From positions 620,001 to 684,000 of the forward strand of contig NZ_SPQT01000001.1 of assembly GCF_004571025.1 (NCBI RefSeq): a DNA stretch of 64,000 bases. The letters are read 5' to 3'. The stretch is from Bradyrhizobium niftali (lineage in GTDB: Bacteria; Pseudomonadota; Alphaproteobacteria; Rhizobiales; Xanthobacteraceae). Positions 7,975 to 15,937 of the stretch are shown here, piece by piece; the stretch's first letter is position 1, and each line of letters begins with the position of its first letter. The position numbers and the translations under genes were made by a program. A model generated the notes under the pieces. That model saw only the letters and a list, made by a program, of their open reading frames with translations. It was not told the origin of the DNA and searched no databases.

Positions 7975-8937
7975 ATGGATATCAATCGACCGAATACGTA
8001 CAAGGCGGCCGTCGTTCAGGCCGCGTCGGATCCGACAAGCTCGCTGGCGTCGGCACAAAAGGCGGCGGCCCTGATCGAGAAGGCCGCCGACGCCGGCGCC
8101 AGGCTGGTCGTTTTCCCTGAAGCCTTCATTGGCGGCTATCCCAAGGGAAATTCGTTCGGCGCTCCCGTCGGCATGCGCAAGCCCGAAGGACGTGAGGCGT
8201 TCCGTTTGTATTGGGAGGCGGCGATCGATCTCGATGGCGCGGAGATCGAGACGATCGCCGCGGCAGCGGCCGCAACCGGTGCCTTCACGGTCATCGGCTG
8301 CATCGAGCGAGAGCAGGGCACGCTCTACTGCACGGCGCTGTTCTTCGACGGGGCTCGTGGGCTCGTCGGCAAGCACCGCAAGCTGATGCCGACCGCGGGC
8401 GAGCGGCTGATCTGGGGTTTCGGCGACGGTTCGACCATGCCGGTGTTCGAGACCTCGCTCGGCAATATCGGCGCGGTGATCTGCTGGGAGAACTACATGC
8501 CGATGCTGCGCATGCACATGTACAGCCAGGGCATCAGCATCTACTGCGCTCCAACCGCGGATGATCGCGATACCTGGCTTCCGACCATGCAGCATATCGC
8601 CCTGGAGGGACGGTGCTTCGTCCTGACGGCCTGTCAGCATCTCAAGCGCGGCGCCTTCCCGGCGGGCTACGAGTGCGTGCTGGGGGCCGATCCCGAGACC
8701 GTGCTCATGCGCGGCGGCAGCGCCATCGTCAATCCGCTTGGCAAGGTGCTGGCGGGGCCATGCTTCGAGGGTGAGACCATCTTGTATGCCGACATTGCGC
8801 TCGATGAGGTGACGCGCGGCAAGTTTGATTTCGACGCGGCGGGGCACTATTCCCGTCCGGACGTTTTCCAGCTCGTCGTCGACGATCGACCGAAGCGGGC
8901 GGTATCAACCGTCAGCGCCGATCGTGTACACAATTGA
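7975..8937 (+). CDS. Nitrilase-superfamily carbon-nitrogen hydrolase (nitrilase-like branch)
   Basis: The start is the ATG at 7975 (320 residues); an in-frame GTG at 7912 would run through the stem-loop and add no conserved sequence. The catalytic triad is visible: Glu49 (VVFPEAFIGGYPKG), Lys136 (GKHRKLMPTAGERLIWG) and Cys170 (GAVICWENYMP). The spacing and the YPKG and LIWGFGDGS motifs resemble true nitrilases and cyanide hydratases more than omega-amidases. It probably converts a nitrile to the acid plus ammonia. In the context of indolic and aromatic catabolism, indole-3-acetonitrile or an arylacetonitrile is a reasonable but untested substrate. Confidence 0.87.
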   Translation: MDINRPNTYKAAVVQAASDPTSSLASAQKAAALIEKAADAGARLVVFPEAFIGGYPKGNSFGAPVGMRKPEGREAFRLYWEAAIDLDGAEIETIAAAAAATGAFTVIGCIEREQGTLYCTALFFDGARGLVGKHRKLMPTAGERLIWGFGDGSTMPVFETSLGNIGAVICWENYMPMLRMHMYSQGISIYCAPTADDRDTWLPTMQHIALEGRCFVLTACQHLKRGAFPAGYECVLGADPETVLMRGGSAIVNPLGKVLAGPCFEGETILYADIALDEVTRGKFDFDAAGHYSRPDVFQLVVDDRPKRAVSTVSADRVHN

Positions 8938-8944
8938 GGGACCG

Positions 8945-9562
8945 ATGCTCTTCGATATGGGCCAGCTTCCGGCGGATATCCGCTACAAGATTCTCACCGC
9001 GACCGTTACGCCGCGCCCCATCGCGTGGGTGACGACCCGCTCCTTGGACGGCGCCGCCAATGCCGCGCCCTTCAGCTTCTTCAACGTCCTCGGGCATGAA
9101 CCGCCGACGGTCGTGCTCGGCCTGCTGCGCCATCCGAACAAGGGTTTGAAAGACACGGCGCAGAATATCGTCGAGACGCGTGAGTTCGTCGCTCACCTGG
9201 TGTCGCACCAGATGGCTGAAGCCATGAACGCGACGGCCGTCGATGCTCCGGCCGGCGTCGACGAGATGGAGATTGCGGGGCTTCAAACACTGCCTTCGCA
9301 GATGGTCGCACCTCCGCTCATCAAGGGGTGCCCGGTGGCGTTCGAATGTCGCTCCCTCTCGGTTCAGGAGACCGGGCCCCGGCAGATCGCGGTGATCGGC
9401 GAGATCGTCTGTGCTCATGTGGCGGAGCAGTTCGTGATCGATGCACAGCGAGGCTATATCGATACGGTCGGCCTCGACCTCATCGCCCGCATGCACGGGT
9501 CGGGCTGGTATGCGCGGCCTCGCGATCTCTTCCAGCTGGTGCGGCCGGCGCCGATCGAGTAG
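8945..9562 (+). CDS. Flavin-reductase-like FMN-binding protein
   Basis: The 205-residue protein starts at the ATG at 8945, 7 bp after the nitrilase stop. It has the flavin reductase-like split-barrel pattern: TATVTPRPIAWVTT (FMN phosphate region) followed by NAAPFSFFNVLGHEPPTVVLG. Members either supply reduced flavin to a monooxygenase or bind FMN for other reactions. No dedicated two-component flavin monooxygenase adjoins it, so its partner is unclear. It is the last gene of the transporter-nitrilase unit. Confidence 0.8.
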   Translation: MLFDMGQLPADIRYKILTATVTPRPIAWVTTRSLDGAANAAPFSFFNVLGHEPPTVVLGLLRHPNKGLKDTAQNIVETREFVAHLVSHQMAEAMNATAVDAPAGVDEMEIAGLQTLPSQMVAPPLIKGCPVAFECRSLSVQETGPRQIAVIGEIVCAHVAEQFVIDAQRGYIDTVGLDLIARMHGSGWYARPRDLFQLVRPAPIE

Positions 9563-9604
9563 GGCGGCCGGCGCCGGGGCCTCCGGGTCGCCCCATGCGG
9601 CCGA

Positions 9605-9633
9605 TTGACATCCAATTATTACATGTCTAAAAA
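9605..9633 (+). promoter_or_regulatory. Putative sigma70-type promoter of the Rieske oxygenase operon
   Basis: TTGACA (9605-9610) and TAAAAA (9628-9633) are spaced by 17 bp within an AT-rich island, 34 bp before the ATG at 9667. The candidate operator at 9634-9648 starts immediately after the -10 box. Confidence 0.5.
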
Positions 9634-9648
9634 TATGCAAATTCATAT
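9634..9648. promoter_or_regulatory. Candidate operator TATGC-N5-CATAT (Rieske operon)
   Basis: TATGC (9634-9638), five bases, then CATAT (9644-9648), just downstream of the -10 box. ATATG (9633-9637) and CATAT (9644-9648) form a perfect 5-bp inverted repeat. The same TATGC-N5-CATAT arrangement occurs on the minus strand over the iorA promoter (19674-19688), and both regions also carry ACATGT between the -35 box and the site. One of the two MarR proteins encoded at 14808-15784 is the likely ligand. Confidence 0.5.
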
Positions 9649-9666
9649 AATTCGTGAGATGCCTGA

Positions 9667-10617
9667 ATGGACGCGCATCCGCTCAAGCTCAAGGTCAGGT
9701 CGTATGCCGCGGAGACGCCGTTCATACGGAGCCTTGTGCTTGGCGTGGAGGACGGCCCCGTGCCGCGATGGCAGGCAGGCGCCCATGTCCGCGTGGCGCT
9801 CCCGAACGGAGGCGACCGGCCGTACTCGCTGATGGCCTTGCCGGGCCTCCCTGAGGGTGCGCTGGCCCTCGGGGTGCTGCGCGAGGAGGCCTCGACCGGC
9901 GGTTCGCAGTTCATGCATGCGCTGAAGATCGGCGATGTCGTGAAGGCGAGCGCGCCGGTGAACAATTTTCATCTGCACGAGGGGCCAGCGCCCGCGCTGT
10001 TGTTTGCCGGCGGCATCGGTGTCACGCCGATCCTGTCGATGGCGGCAGAGCTCACCGCCCGCGCAAGTCCGTTTCGCCTGCATTACGCGGGCCGCACGCA
10101 AGGACTTTTGGCGTTCCTGCCGCATCTGCGGGACATTTGCGCCAAGGGCCTGTCCGTTCACTACGACAGCGACGAGTCCCGTCTGGATATTGCTGCGGCG
10201 CTCAGGGAAGCGGCCGCAAACTCCCACATCTACGTCTGCGGTCCTGCGGGGATGATCGACGCGGTGAAGGCGGCCGCGCTTGCCGGGGGCGTCCCGGCGG
10301 ACCGCATCCACTACGAACTCTTCAAGGCGGAGCAGCCGTCTTCACCCGACCTGCCGTTTGAGGTCGAGATCAGATCGACCGGACAGGTCGTCGGCGTCGC
10401 GGCCGGCCAGACCATCATCCAGGCGCTGGAGGCGGCGGGCCTCGACGTGCTCTATGACTGCCAGCGCGGCGATTGCGGCATCTGCCAGTGCGGCGTGGTC
10501 GAAGGGGTGCCCGACCATCGCGACGTCATCCTCAGCGACGACGAGAAGGCCTCCAACAAGGTCATGCAGATCTGCGTGTCGCGCGCGAAGTCGGAACGTC
10601 TGGTACTGGATTTGTGA
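9667..10617 (+). CDS. Oxygenase reductase component, phthalate dioxygenase reductase/VanB type (FMN/NAD/2Fe-2S)
   Basis: The 316-residue cytoplasmic protein has an N-terminal flavin-binding beta-barrel with RPYSLMALPG (about residues 56-65), an NAD-binding domain beginning LLFAGGIGVTPILSM and ending in IYVCGPAGM, and a C-terminal plant-type 2Fe-2S domain with Cys265, Cys270, Cys273 and Cys303 (YDCQRGDCGICQCG). This order is that of class IA/III reductases (phthalate dioxygenase reductase, vanillate demethylase B). It hands NADH electrons to the Rieske oxygenase encoded 17 bp downstream. Confidence 0.92.
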   Translation: MDAHPLKLKVRSYAAETPFIRSLVLGVEDGPVPRWQAGAHVRVALPNGGDRPYSLMALPGLPEGALALGVLREEASTGGSQFMHALKIGDVVKASAPVNNFHLHEGPAPALLFAGGIGVTPILSMAAELTARASPFRLHYAGRTQGLLAFLPHLRDICAKGLSVHYDSDESRLDIAAALREAAANSHIYVCGPAGMIDAVKAAALAGGVPADRIHYELFKAEQPSSPDLPFEVEIRSTGQVVGVAAGQTIIQALEAAGLDVLYDCQRGDCGICQCGVVEGVPDHRDVILSDDEKASNKVMQICVSRAKSERLVLDL

Positions 10618-10634
10618 GGGAGGCGAGGGACGCA

Positions 10635-11975
10635 ATGGCGAAATACGGAAGGGATGCCCACGCGATTGCCGCGCTGGTGCGCGAGGCCGAGGTTCATCGC
10701 GACGTCTATGTCGACCCCGAGATATTCGAGCTCGAGATGGAGCATCTGTTCCCGAACAGCTGGGTCTATGTCGGGCATGCCAGCCAGTTGGCGAAGCCCG
10801 GCGATTTCATCACCGCCAATATCGGCCGGCAGCCGGTGCTGGCAAGCCGCCATACCGACGGCTCCATCCACGTGTTCTACAATCGTTGCCCGCACAAGGG
10901 CACGAAGCTCGCCTCCGAGCCCTGCGGCAACACCGGAAAGTTCTTCCGCTGTCCCTATCACGCCTGGTCTTTCAAGACTGACGGCTCGCTGCTCGCGATC
11001 CCCCTGAAGAAAGGCTACGAGGGCACCGGCTTCGGCGACACCCAGGCGAATGAAGGGCTGTCCAAGGTCAAGAACGTCGTGATCCATCGCGACTTCATCT
11101 TCGCACGGCTGAGCGACAGCGGCGTTTCCTTCGAGGACTATTTCGGCGAGAGCCTTTCGACCATCGACAACATGGTCGACCGCTCGCCGGAAGGGAAGCT
11201 CGCCGTCATGGCGACGCCGATCCGCTACATGCACACCTGCAACTGGAAGATGCTGGTCGAGAACCAGACCGACACCTGCCACCCGATGGTGGCGCATGAG
11301 AGCTCGGCCGGCACCGCGGTGAAAGTCTGGAAGCGCGAACAGGGCGATTCCACGGAAACGCCGATGGCGGTGCAGCTCTACGGTCCCTTCATGAGCCCGT
11401 ACGAGTTCTACGAGCAGAGCGGCATCAGGATCTGGCCGAACGGCCACGGCCATACCGGCGTCGCCAACTCCATCCATTCGAACTACTCGGATATCCCGGG
11501 CTATCTCGACCAGATGGTCGCGGCCTATGGCGAGAAGCGGGCGCACGAGATCCTCGGCGAGGTCAGGCACAACACCGTCTATTTCCCCAACATCATGGTC
11601 AAGGGCGCCGTCCAGATCCTGCGCAACTTCATCCCGATCGCGGTCGACAGGACGCTGGTCGAGAGCTGGGTCTATCGCCTGGTCGGCGCGCCCGACAAGC
11701 TCTACGAGCGGGCGCTGATGTACAACCGCTTCATCAACGCGCCGACCTCGATCGTCGGACACGACGACCTCGAAATGTATGAGCGGGCGCAGGAGGGGCT
11801 GAAGTCCAACGGCAATCAATGGGTCAATCTGCGGCGGCTCTACGAGAGCGATGAAGAGCAGGACGTCACGGCGGTGATCAATGGCACCTCCGAGCGCCAG
11901 ATGCGCAACCAGTTCCACGCCTGGGCGAAATTCATGACCATGGACATGGACAAGCGCGTCGAGGCCGCGGAATGA
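10635..11975 (+). CDS. Aromatic ring-hydroxylating oxygenase, alpha (Rieske, catalytic) subunit
   Basis: I start at the ATG at 10635, which gives 446 residues and a normal distance to the Rieske site; the frame is open upstream inside the reductase gene. The Rieske cluster ligands are Cys85, His87, Cys106 and His109 (CPHKGT and CPYHAW). The mononuclear iron region is ENQTDTCHPMVAHESS, with the bridging Asp213 and iron ligands His216 and His221. With a reductase and a small beta subunit it forms a complete three-gene, two-component system. The substrate is unknown. Benzoate/anthranilate-type acids fit the family, and related alpha/beta oxygenases occur in auxin (iad) loci. It overlaps the beta gene as ATGA. 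Confidence 0.93.
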   Translation: MAKYGRDAHAIAALVREAEVHRDVYVDPEIFELEMEHLFPNSWVYVGHASQLAKPGDFITANIGRQPVLASRHTDGSIHVFYNRCPHKGTKLASEPCGNTGKFFRCPYHAWSFKTDGSLLAIPLKKGYEGTGFGDTQANEGLSKVKNVVIHRDFIFARLSDSGVSFEDYFGESLSTIDNMVDRSPEGKLAVMATPIRYMHTCNWKMLVENQTDTCHPMVAHESSAGTAVKVWKREQGDSTETPMAVQLYGPFMSPYEFYEQSGIRIWPNGHGHTGVANSIHSNYSDIPGYLDQMVAAYGEKRAHEILGEVRHNTVYFPNIMVKGAVQILRNFIPIAVDRTLVESWVYRLVGAPDKLYERALMYNRFINAPTSIVGHDDLEMYERAQEGLKSNGNQWVNLRRLYESDEEQDVTAVINGTSERQMRNQFHAWAKFMTMDMDKRVEAAE

Positions 11976-12448
11976 TCACCGAGAAGACGATTACCGACTT
12001 CATCTATCGCGAGGCCGATCTGCTTGATACGATGCAATGGCAGGCCTGGCTCGATCTGTTTCACCCCGAAGGGCGCTACTGGATGCCGCTGGAATGGCAG
12101 CAGCAGGATCCGGTGCTCCAGCCGTCGCTGATGTACGAGGACCTGCTGCTCCTGAAGGTGCGGGTCGAGCGTCTCGCCGGCGAGCGCACCTTCAGCCAGA
12201 AGCCGAAGAGCCGTTGCCACCATCTGCTGCAGGCGCCGCAGATCGTGGCGTGCGACACGGCTGCCGGCGTGTTCAAGGCGCGGACGTCGTACATCTACAC
12301 CGAGACGCGCGGTGACATGCTGGAGCGCTATTCGGGATGGGCCTCGCACGATCTCGTTCAGGTCGGCGATGCCCTGAAGATCAAGCTCAAGCGTGTCGAT
12401 CTCGTCAATTTCGACGCGCCGTTCGGCAACATCCAGCTCTTCATGTGA
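11972..12448 (+). CDS. Aromatic ring-hydroxylating oxygenase, beta subunit
   Basis: The 158-residue protein is of the small subunit (SnoaL/NTF2-like cone) family, with the early DLLDTMQWQAWLDLFHPEGRYWMP pattern and length typical of benzoate/anthranilate dioxygenase beta subunits. It is structural and would assemble as alpha3beta3 with the preceding subunit. Its ATG overlaps the alpha stop by 4 bp, consistent with equimolar translation. It carries no redox centre. Confidence 0.9.
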   Translation: MITEKTITDFIYREADLLDTMQWQAWLDLFHPEGRYWMPLEWQQQDPVLQPSLMYEDLLLLKVRVERLAGERTFSQKPKSRCHHLLQAPQIVACDTAAGVFKARTSYIYTETRGDMLERYSGWASHDLVQVGDALKIKLKRVDLVNFDAPFGNIQLFM

Positions 12449-12458
12449 GACGAATTTG

Positions 12459-14072
12459 ACCGCTGCGACCACAGTCTACGCCCGCTTTCGCGAGACCGCC
12501 CTTCGCCGCGGCGAGGCGGGCTTCCTCAACGTGCTGCCGGAGACGGCTGGCATCTACGGCATTGCGGCGGAGGAGATCTCCTATCGCGCCATGCTCGATC
12601 GCGTGGAGCGCTGGCGCGCCGCGTTCGCGAGCTGCGGCTATGGCGAAGGCCACCGGGTCGGGCTGCTGCTTCAGAACAGGCCGGTGTTCGTCGAGCTGTG
12701 GTTCGCGCTCAACGCGCTCGGCGTCTCCGTGGTGCCGATCAATCCGGATCTGCGGTTGAGCGAGCTCGAATACATCATCGCGCATTCCGAGATGAACGCT
12801 GCTTTCGTCCTTGCCGAGCGTCGCGACGAGGTGGAGACGGCGGCGCGCCAGGCCGGCCGGCCGATCCCCGTCGTGACCAGTGAGGACGACGTGCCCGCGC
12901 CATTCGGCGGCTTGCGGCAGGCGAGCACAAGTGACGGCTCGACCGAATGCGCGCTGCTCTATACGTCGGGGACGACCGGGCAGTCCAAGGGCTGCGTGCT
13001 CACCAACACCTATTTCCTGCATTCCGGCAACTGGTATCGCGACGTCGGCGGGCTGATCGCTCTCAAGCCGGATGGCGAGCGCATGATCACGCCGCTGCCG
13101 CTGTTCCACATGAACGCGATGGCGGTGTCGCTGATGGCGATGCTGTCGGTCGGCGGCAGCCTGACCATGCTCGATCGCTTCCATCCGCGCAGCTGGTGGG
13201 CTTCCGTCCGCGACAGTCGCGCCACCTGCCTGCATTATCTCGGCGTCATGCCCTCGATGCTGATGAGCGCGCCGCCGTCCGGGCAGGACCGCGCGCACAC
13301 CGTGCGCTTCGGCTTCGGCGCCGGCGTCGACAAGCTCCTGCACGCGCCGTTCGAGCAACGCTTCGGCTTTCCGCTGCTGGAGGCCTGGGCGATGACCGAG
13401 ACGGGAAGCGGCGGCGTCATCGCCGCCAATGTCGAGCCGCGCAAGATCGGCACCAGCTGCTTCGGACGGCCCGCACCCGAGGTCGACGTTCGTATCGTCG
13501 ACGACGGCGGCAATGACGCCCCAAGCGGGACGCCGGGCGAGCTGCTGGTGCGGCGGGCGGGCGCCGACCCGCGCTACGGCTTTTTCCGCGAGTATCTGAA
13601 GAACCCGCAAGCCACCGCCGAGGCATGGGACGGCGGCTGGCTGCACACCGGCGATATCGTGTCGCGCGATGCGGACGGCGATCTACATTTCGTCGATCGC
13701 AAGAAGAACGTGATCCGCCGTTCCGGCGAGAACATTGCCGCGGTCGAGGTCGAGTCGGTCCTCAACCGCCATCCCGCGATCCGGCAGGCCGCGGTTGCGG
13801 CGACGCCCGATCAGGTGCGCGGCGACGAGGTTGCGGCGGTCATCATCGCTGAGGAGGCCGGCGCCGGCCGCGCGCTCGCCGAAGACATCGTCCGCTGGAG
13901 CCTGGAGCAGATGGCCTATTACAAGGCGCCGGGCTGGATCTGTTTCGTCGACAGCCTGCCGCTGACCGCAACCGAGAAGATCCAGCGCGGCGGGCTGAAG
14001 GATTTTGTCGCAAGGCTGATGCGCGATGGCGCGTTCTTCGATCTGCGCGACCTCAAGAAGCGGCAGGTTTGA
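12459..14072 (+). CDS. AMP-forming acyl-CoA synthetase/aryl-CoA ligase
   Basis: The first plausible start is TTG at 12459, 11 bp after the beta-subunit stop; upstream in-frame codons lie inside that gene. The 537-residue protein has the P-loop-like LLYTSGTTGQSKGC motif, an AWAMTETGSGG motif, the hinge HTGDIVSRD...DRKKNVIRRSGENIA region and a C-terminal TATEKIQRGGLK with the catalytic Lys. It activates a carboxylic acid to its CoA thioester. The operon with a ring-hydroxylating oxygenase suggests an aromatic or arylacetic acid. Confidence 0.9.
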   Translation, partial: TAATTVYARFRETALRRGEAGFLNVLPETAGIYGIAAEEISYRAMLDRVERWRAAFASCGYGEGHRVGLLLQNRPVFVELWFALNALGVSVVPINPDLRLSELEYIIAHSEMNAAFVLAERRDEVETAARQAGRPIPVVTSEDDVPAPFGGLRQASTSDGSTECALLYTSGTTGQSKGCVLTNTYFLHSGNWYRDVGGLIALKPDGERMITPLPLFHMNAMAVSLMAMLSVGGSLTMLDRFHPRSWWASVRDSRATCLHYLGVMPSMLMSAPPSGQDRAHTVRFGFGAGVDKLLHAPFEQRFGFPLLEAWAMTETGSGGVIAANVEPRKIGTSCFGRPAPEVDVRIVDDGGNDAPSGTPGELLVRRAGADPRYGFFREYLKNPQATAEAWDGGWLHTGDIVSRDADGDLHFVDRKKNVIRRSGENIAAVEVESVLNRHPAIRQAAVAATPDQVRGDEVAAVIIAEEAGAGRALAEDIVRWSLEQMAYYKAPGWICFVDSLPLTATEKIQRGGLKDFVARLMRDGAFFDLRDLKKRQV

Positions 14073-14074
14073 TC

Positions 14075-14803
14075 ATGGGCGAGATCCGCACGACACTCAT
14101 CACCGGCGGCAATTCCGGGATCGGCGAGGCGCTGGCGAGAAAGCTGGTCGAGCGCGGGCAGCGCGTGGTCTCGGTCGGGCTGGAGAAGCCGGATTGGACC
14201 CATGATCTGCTCGCGGCCTATCGCGCCGACCTGACCAATATCGAGGAGACGCGCGCGATCGCGCAGGAGATTGGCCGGAATCACGCCGTCGATTGCCTCG
14301 TGCACAATGCGGGAATCATCCTGCCGAACCTGCTGCCCGATGCGAAGCCGGAAGACATTCTGATGCTGGCGCAGTTGCACCTGGGCGCGCCGATGCTGCT
14401 GACCCAGGCGGCGCTGGAGGGGATGCGGTCGCGCCGCTTCGGGCGCATCGTGTTCGTCAGCTCGCGCGCCGCGATGGGCGCGGCGACGCGCTCGGCCTAT
14501 TCGGCCACCAAGGCCGGCGTGCACGGCATGGCGCGGACCTGGGCGCTGGAGCTTGCCGCGAGCGGCATCACCGTGAACGTGGTCGCGCCGGGGCCGATCC
14601 TGACCGACAATTTCTGGGGCGTCATTCCCAAGGGCTCCGAGCAGCAGGAGCGGATGGCGCGCAACGTCCCGGTCGGGCGGCTCGGCTCGCGCGAGGATGT
14701 CGCGCACGCCATCACCTTCTTCCTCGACGAGCGCTCGGACTTCGTCACCGGCCAGGTGCTCTATGTCTGCGGCGGCACCAGCCTCGTCGGCCTCGGTCCG
14801 TAA
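14075..14803 (+). CDS. SDR family NAD(P)-dependent oxidoreductase
   Basis: The 242-residue protein is a classical short-chain dehydrogenase: TLITGGNSGIGEALA (TGxxxGIG cofactor loop), VHNAGI (NNAG-like) and the active site Ser...YSATK. I prefer the ATG at 14075 over the overlapping TTG at 14069. As the last gene of the Rieske operon it could oxidise a dihydrodiol or secondary alcohol produced by the oxygenase; for an indole-3-acetate route, dioxindole-to-isatin oxidation is one possible step (inference). Confidence 0.88.
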   Translation: MGEIRTTLITGGNSGIGEALARKLVERGQRVVSVGLEKPDWTHDLLAAYRADLTNIEETRAIAQEIGRNHAVDCLVHNAGIILPNLLPDAKPEDILMLAQLHLGAPMLLTQAALEGMRSRRFGRIVFVSSRAAMGAATRSAYSATKAGVHGMARTWALELAASGITVNVVAPGPILTDNFWGVIPKGSEQQERMARNVPVGRLGSREDVAHAITFFLDERSDFVTGQVLYVCGGTSLVGLGP

Positions 14804-14807
14804 CTCG

Positions 14808-15290
14808 TCAGATCTGGTTCTGGCGGATGTTCTCGACCATCCTGGCCAGCACGCGCGCGCAGACCTCGATGTCATCAGGATCGATGCCTTCGATCAGCTT
14901 GTCGTAGTTGTCCGCCATGACCGGCCAGATCTTGCGCAGCAGTGCCTCGCCGTCCGGCGTCAAACCCACGACGCGGCGGCGCTGGTCTTCCTCCGCGATC
15001 TCGCGCTTGACGAGCCCGGACGACACCATGGACTCGACCATGCGGCTCGCCGTCGACTGCTCGGTCACCGCGAGCACGGCGATCTCGTTGACGGTGAGGG
15101 TCTTGTAGATGAACAGGACCGACAGTGTCCGGAACACGACATTGTTGACGCCGTGTTCGCTGAGGTCGCGGTTCTGGTCGAGGTTCCAGCGATTGGCGAG
15201 CCGGTTGAACAGATACGGGATGTAGGTTTGCAGCTGGTCCCTGGTCCTCGGCGGACCCGACTTCCATCTGCTCTTGGATTCTCTGGCCAT
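14808..15290 (-). CDS. MarR family transcriptional regulator
   Basis: The 160-residue winged-helix protein has the MarR core: LTVNEIAVLAVTEQSTASRM (HTH), then AEEDQRRRVVGLTPDGE (wing). It is the second gene of a two-gene unit; its ATG (15288-15290) shares one base with the stop of the upstream MarR gene (TAATG), so the pair is translationally coupled. It lies between the Rieske operon and iorBA, which carry similar candidate operators. Confidence 0.88.
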   Translation of the reverse strand: MARESKSRWKSGPPRTRDQLQTYIPYLFNRLANRWNLDQNRDLSEHGVNNVVFRTLSVLFIYKTLTVNEIAVLAVTEQSTASRMVESMVSSGLVKREIAEEDQRRRVVGLTPDGEALLRKIWPVMADNYDKLIEGIDPDDIEVCARVLARMVENIRQNQI

Positions 15291-15784
15291 TATCTCTTGC
15301 GACTTTGCTTCTTGCTCTCGGTACGAAGTTTTGACGAGAGCGATTTCAACACGGACAGGGCGATGTCCAGCTCCTGGGCCGAAACGTTATCGAGCCGTTT
15401 GCCGAGATGCTTCTTGTGGACGTCGGCCGCCTTCCTGAACAGCGCTTCGCCCTTCGGCGTCAGACGCACGATGAAAGAGCGCCGGTCCTCGCTCGACATC
15501 TCCTTGCTGATGAGGTCGTCGGCGAGAAGACGCTGCACGAGGCCCGAGACATTGCCGCCGGTCACTTTCAGGTTTTGCGACAGCTGCCCGAGCGCAAGTC
15601 CGTCCCTGTAGCGATCGAGCAGGGCCAGCACGTCGAATTTTGCGAGCGACAGGCCGAACTCGGAGTTCAGCATCGAATTCAGCGAGGCGAACAGCTCGCC
15701 ATGCAGCGACAGCAATTGAAGCCAGAGCCGGGTCTCGATCTGCCCAGGGACGGGAACAATGTTCTCTTTGAGTGCTGCCGGCAT
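15290..15784 (-). CDS. MarR family transcriptional regulator (resembles the one at 40537)
   Basis: The 164-residue protein has a MarR winged helix (LALGQLSQNLKVTGGNVSGL and SSEDRRSFIVRLTPKGE). Its N-terminal TRLWLQLLSLHGELFASLNS, its LAKFDVLALLDR and its GGNVSGLVQRLLADDLI align closely with the MarR at 40537-41043 (TRVWLRLL, MPRFDVLAQLDR, AGNLTPIVDRLVEDGYI). The two therefore belong to one subfamily in which recognition helices read related sites. IadR-type auxin-responsive regulators are MarR proteins, but assignment would need alignment. Confidence 0.88.
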   Translation of the reverse strand: MPAALKENIVPVPGQIETRLWLQLLSLHGELFASLNSMLNSEFGLSLAKFDVLALLDRYRDGLALGQLSQNLKVTGGNVSGLVQRLLADDLISKEMSSEDRRSFIVRLTPKGEALFRKAADVHKKHLGKRLDNVSAQELDIALSVLKSLSSKLRTESKKQSRKR

Positions 15785-15847
15785 CGCATGACCATCGAGT
15801 ACAGAATGTCTCGTCGATTGGGGTGAATTATCGCGGGTCTTTCGCTC

Positions 15848-15875
15848 CGATTAGCAACCTGAGAATCGTAGTCAA
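15848..15875 (-). promoter_or_regulatory. Putative promoter for the MarR gene pair
   Basis: On the minus strand TTGACT (15870-15875) and TAATCG (15848-15853) are spaced by 16 bp, about 64 bp upstream of the ATG at 15784. The match is moderate and no clear palindrome overlaps it. Confidence 0.3.
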
Positions 15876-15937
15876 GATTGATCCTGACGTCCTGCGAGGC
15901 GAACGGCAATCCAATCCTGCGTCCCGCGCCGATGGAA

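Noticed and set aside
6202..8847. Very long minus-strand open frame (881 codons) opposite the transporter and nitrilase genes
   Set aside because: High-GC shadow: rich in Arg, His, Asp and Gln with no domain pattern, while the plus strand encodes clear MHS and nitrilase motifs.
9611..9650. A further copy of the 22-bp palindrome (ATTAC...AAAAATAT) upstream of the Rieske operon
   Set aside because: Alignment to the 41266 motif needs a 3-bp gap and breaks the symmetry; the region fits the TATGC-N5-CATAT motif instead.
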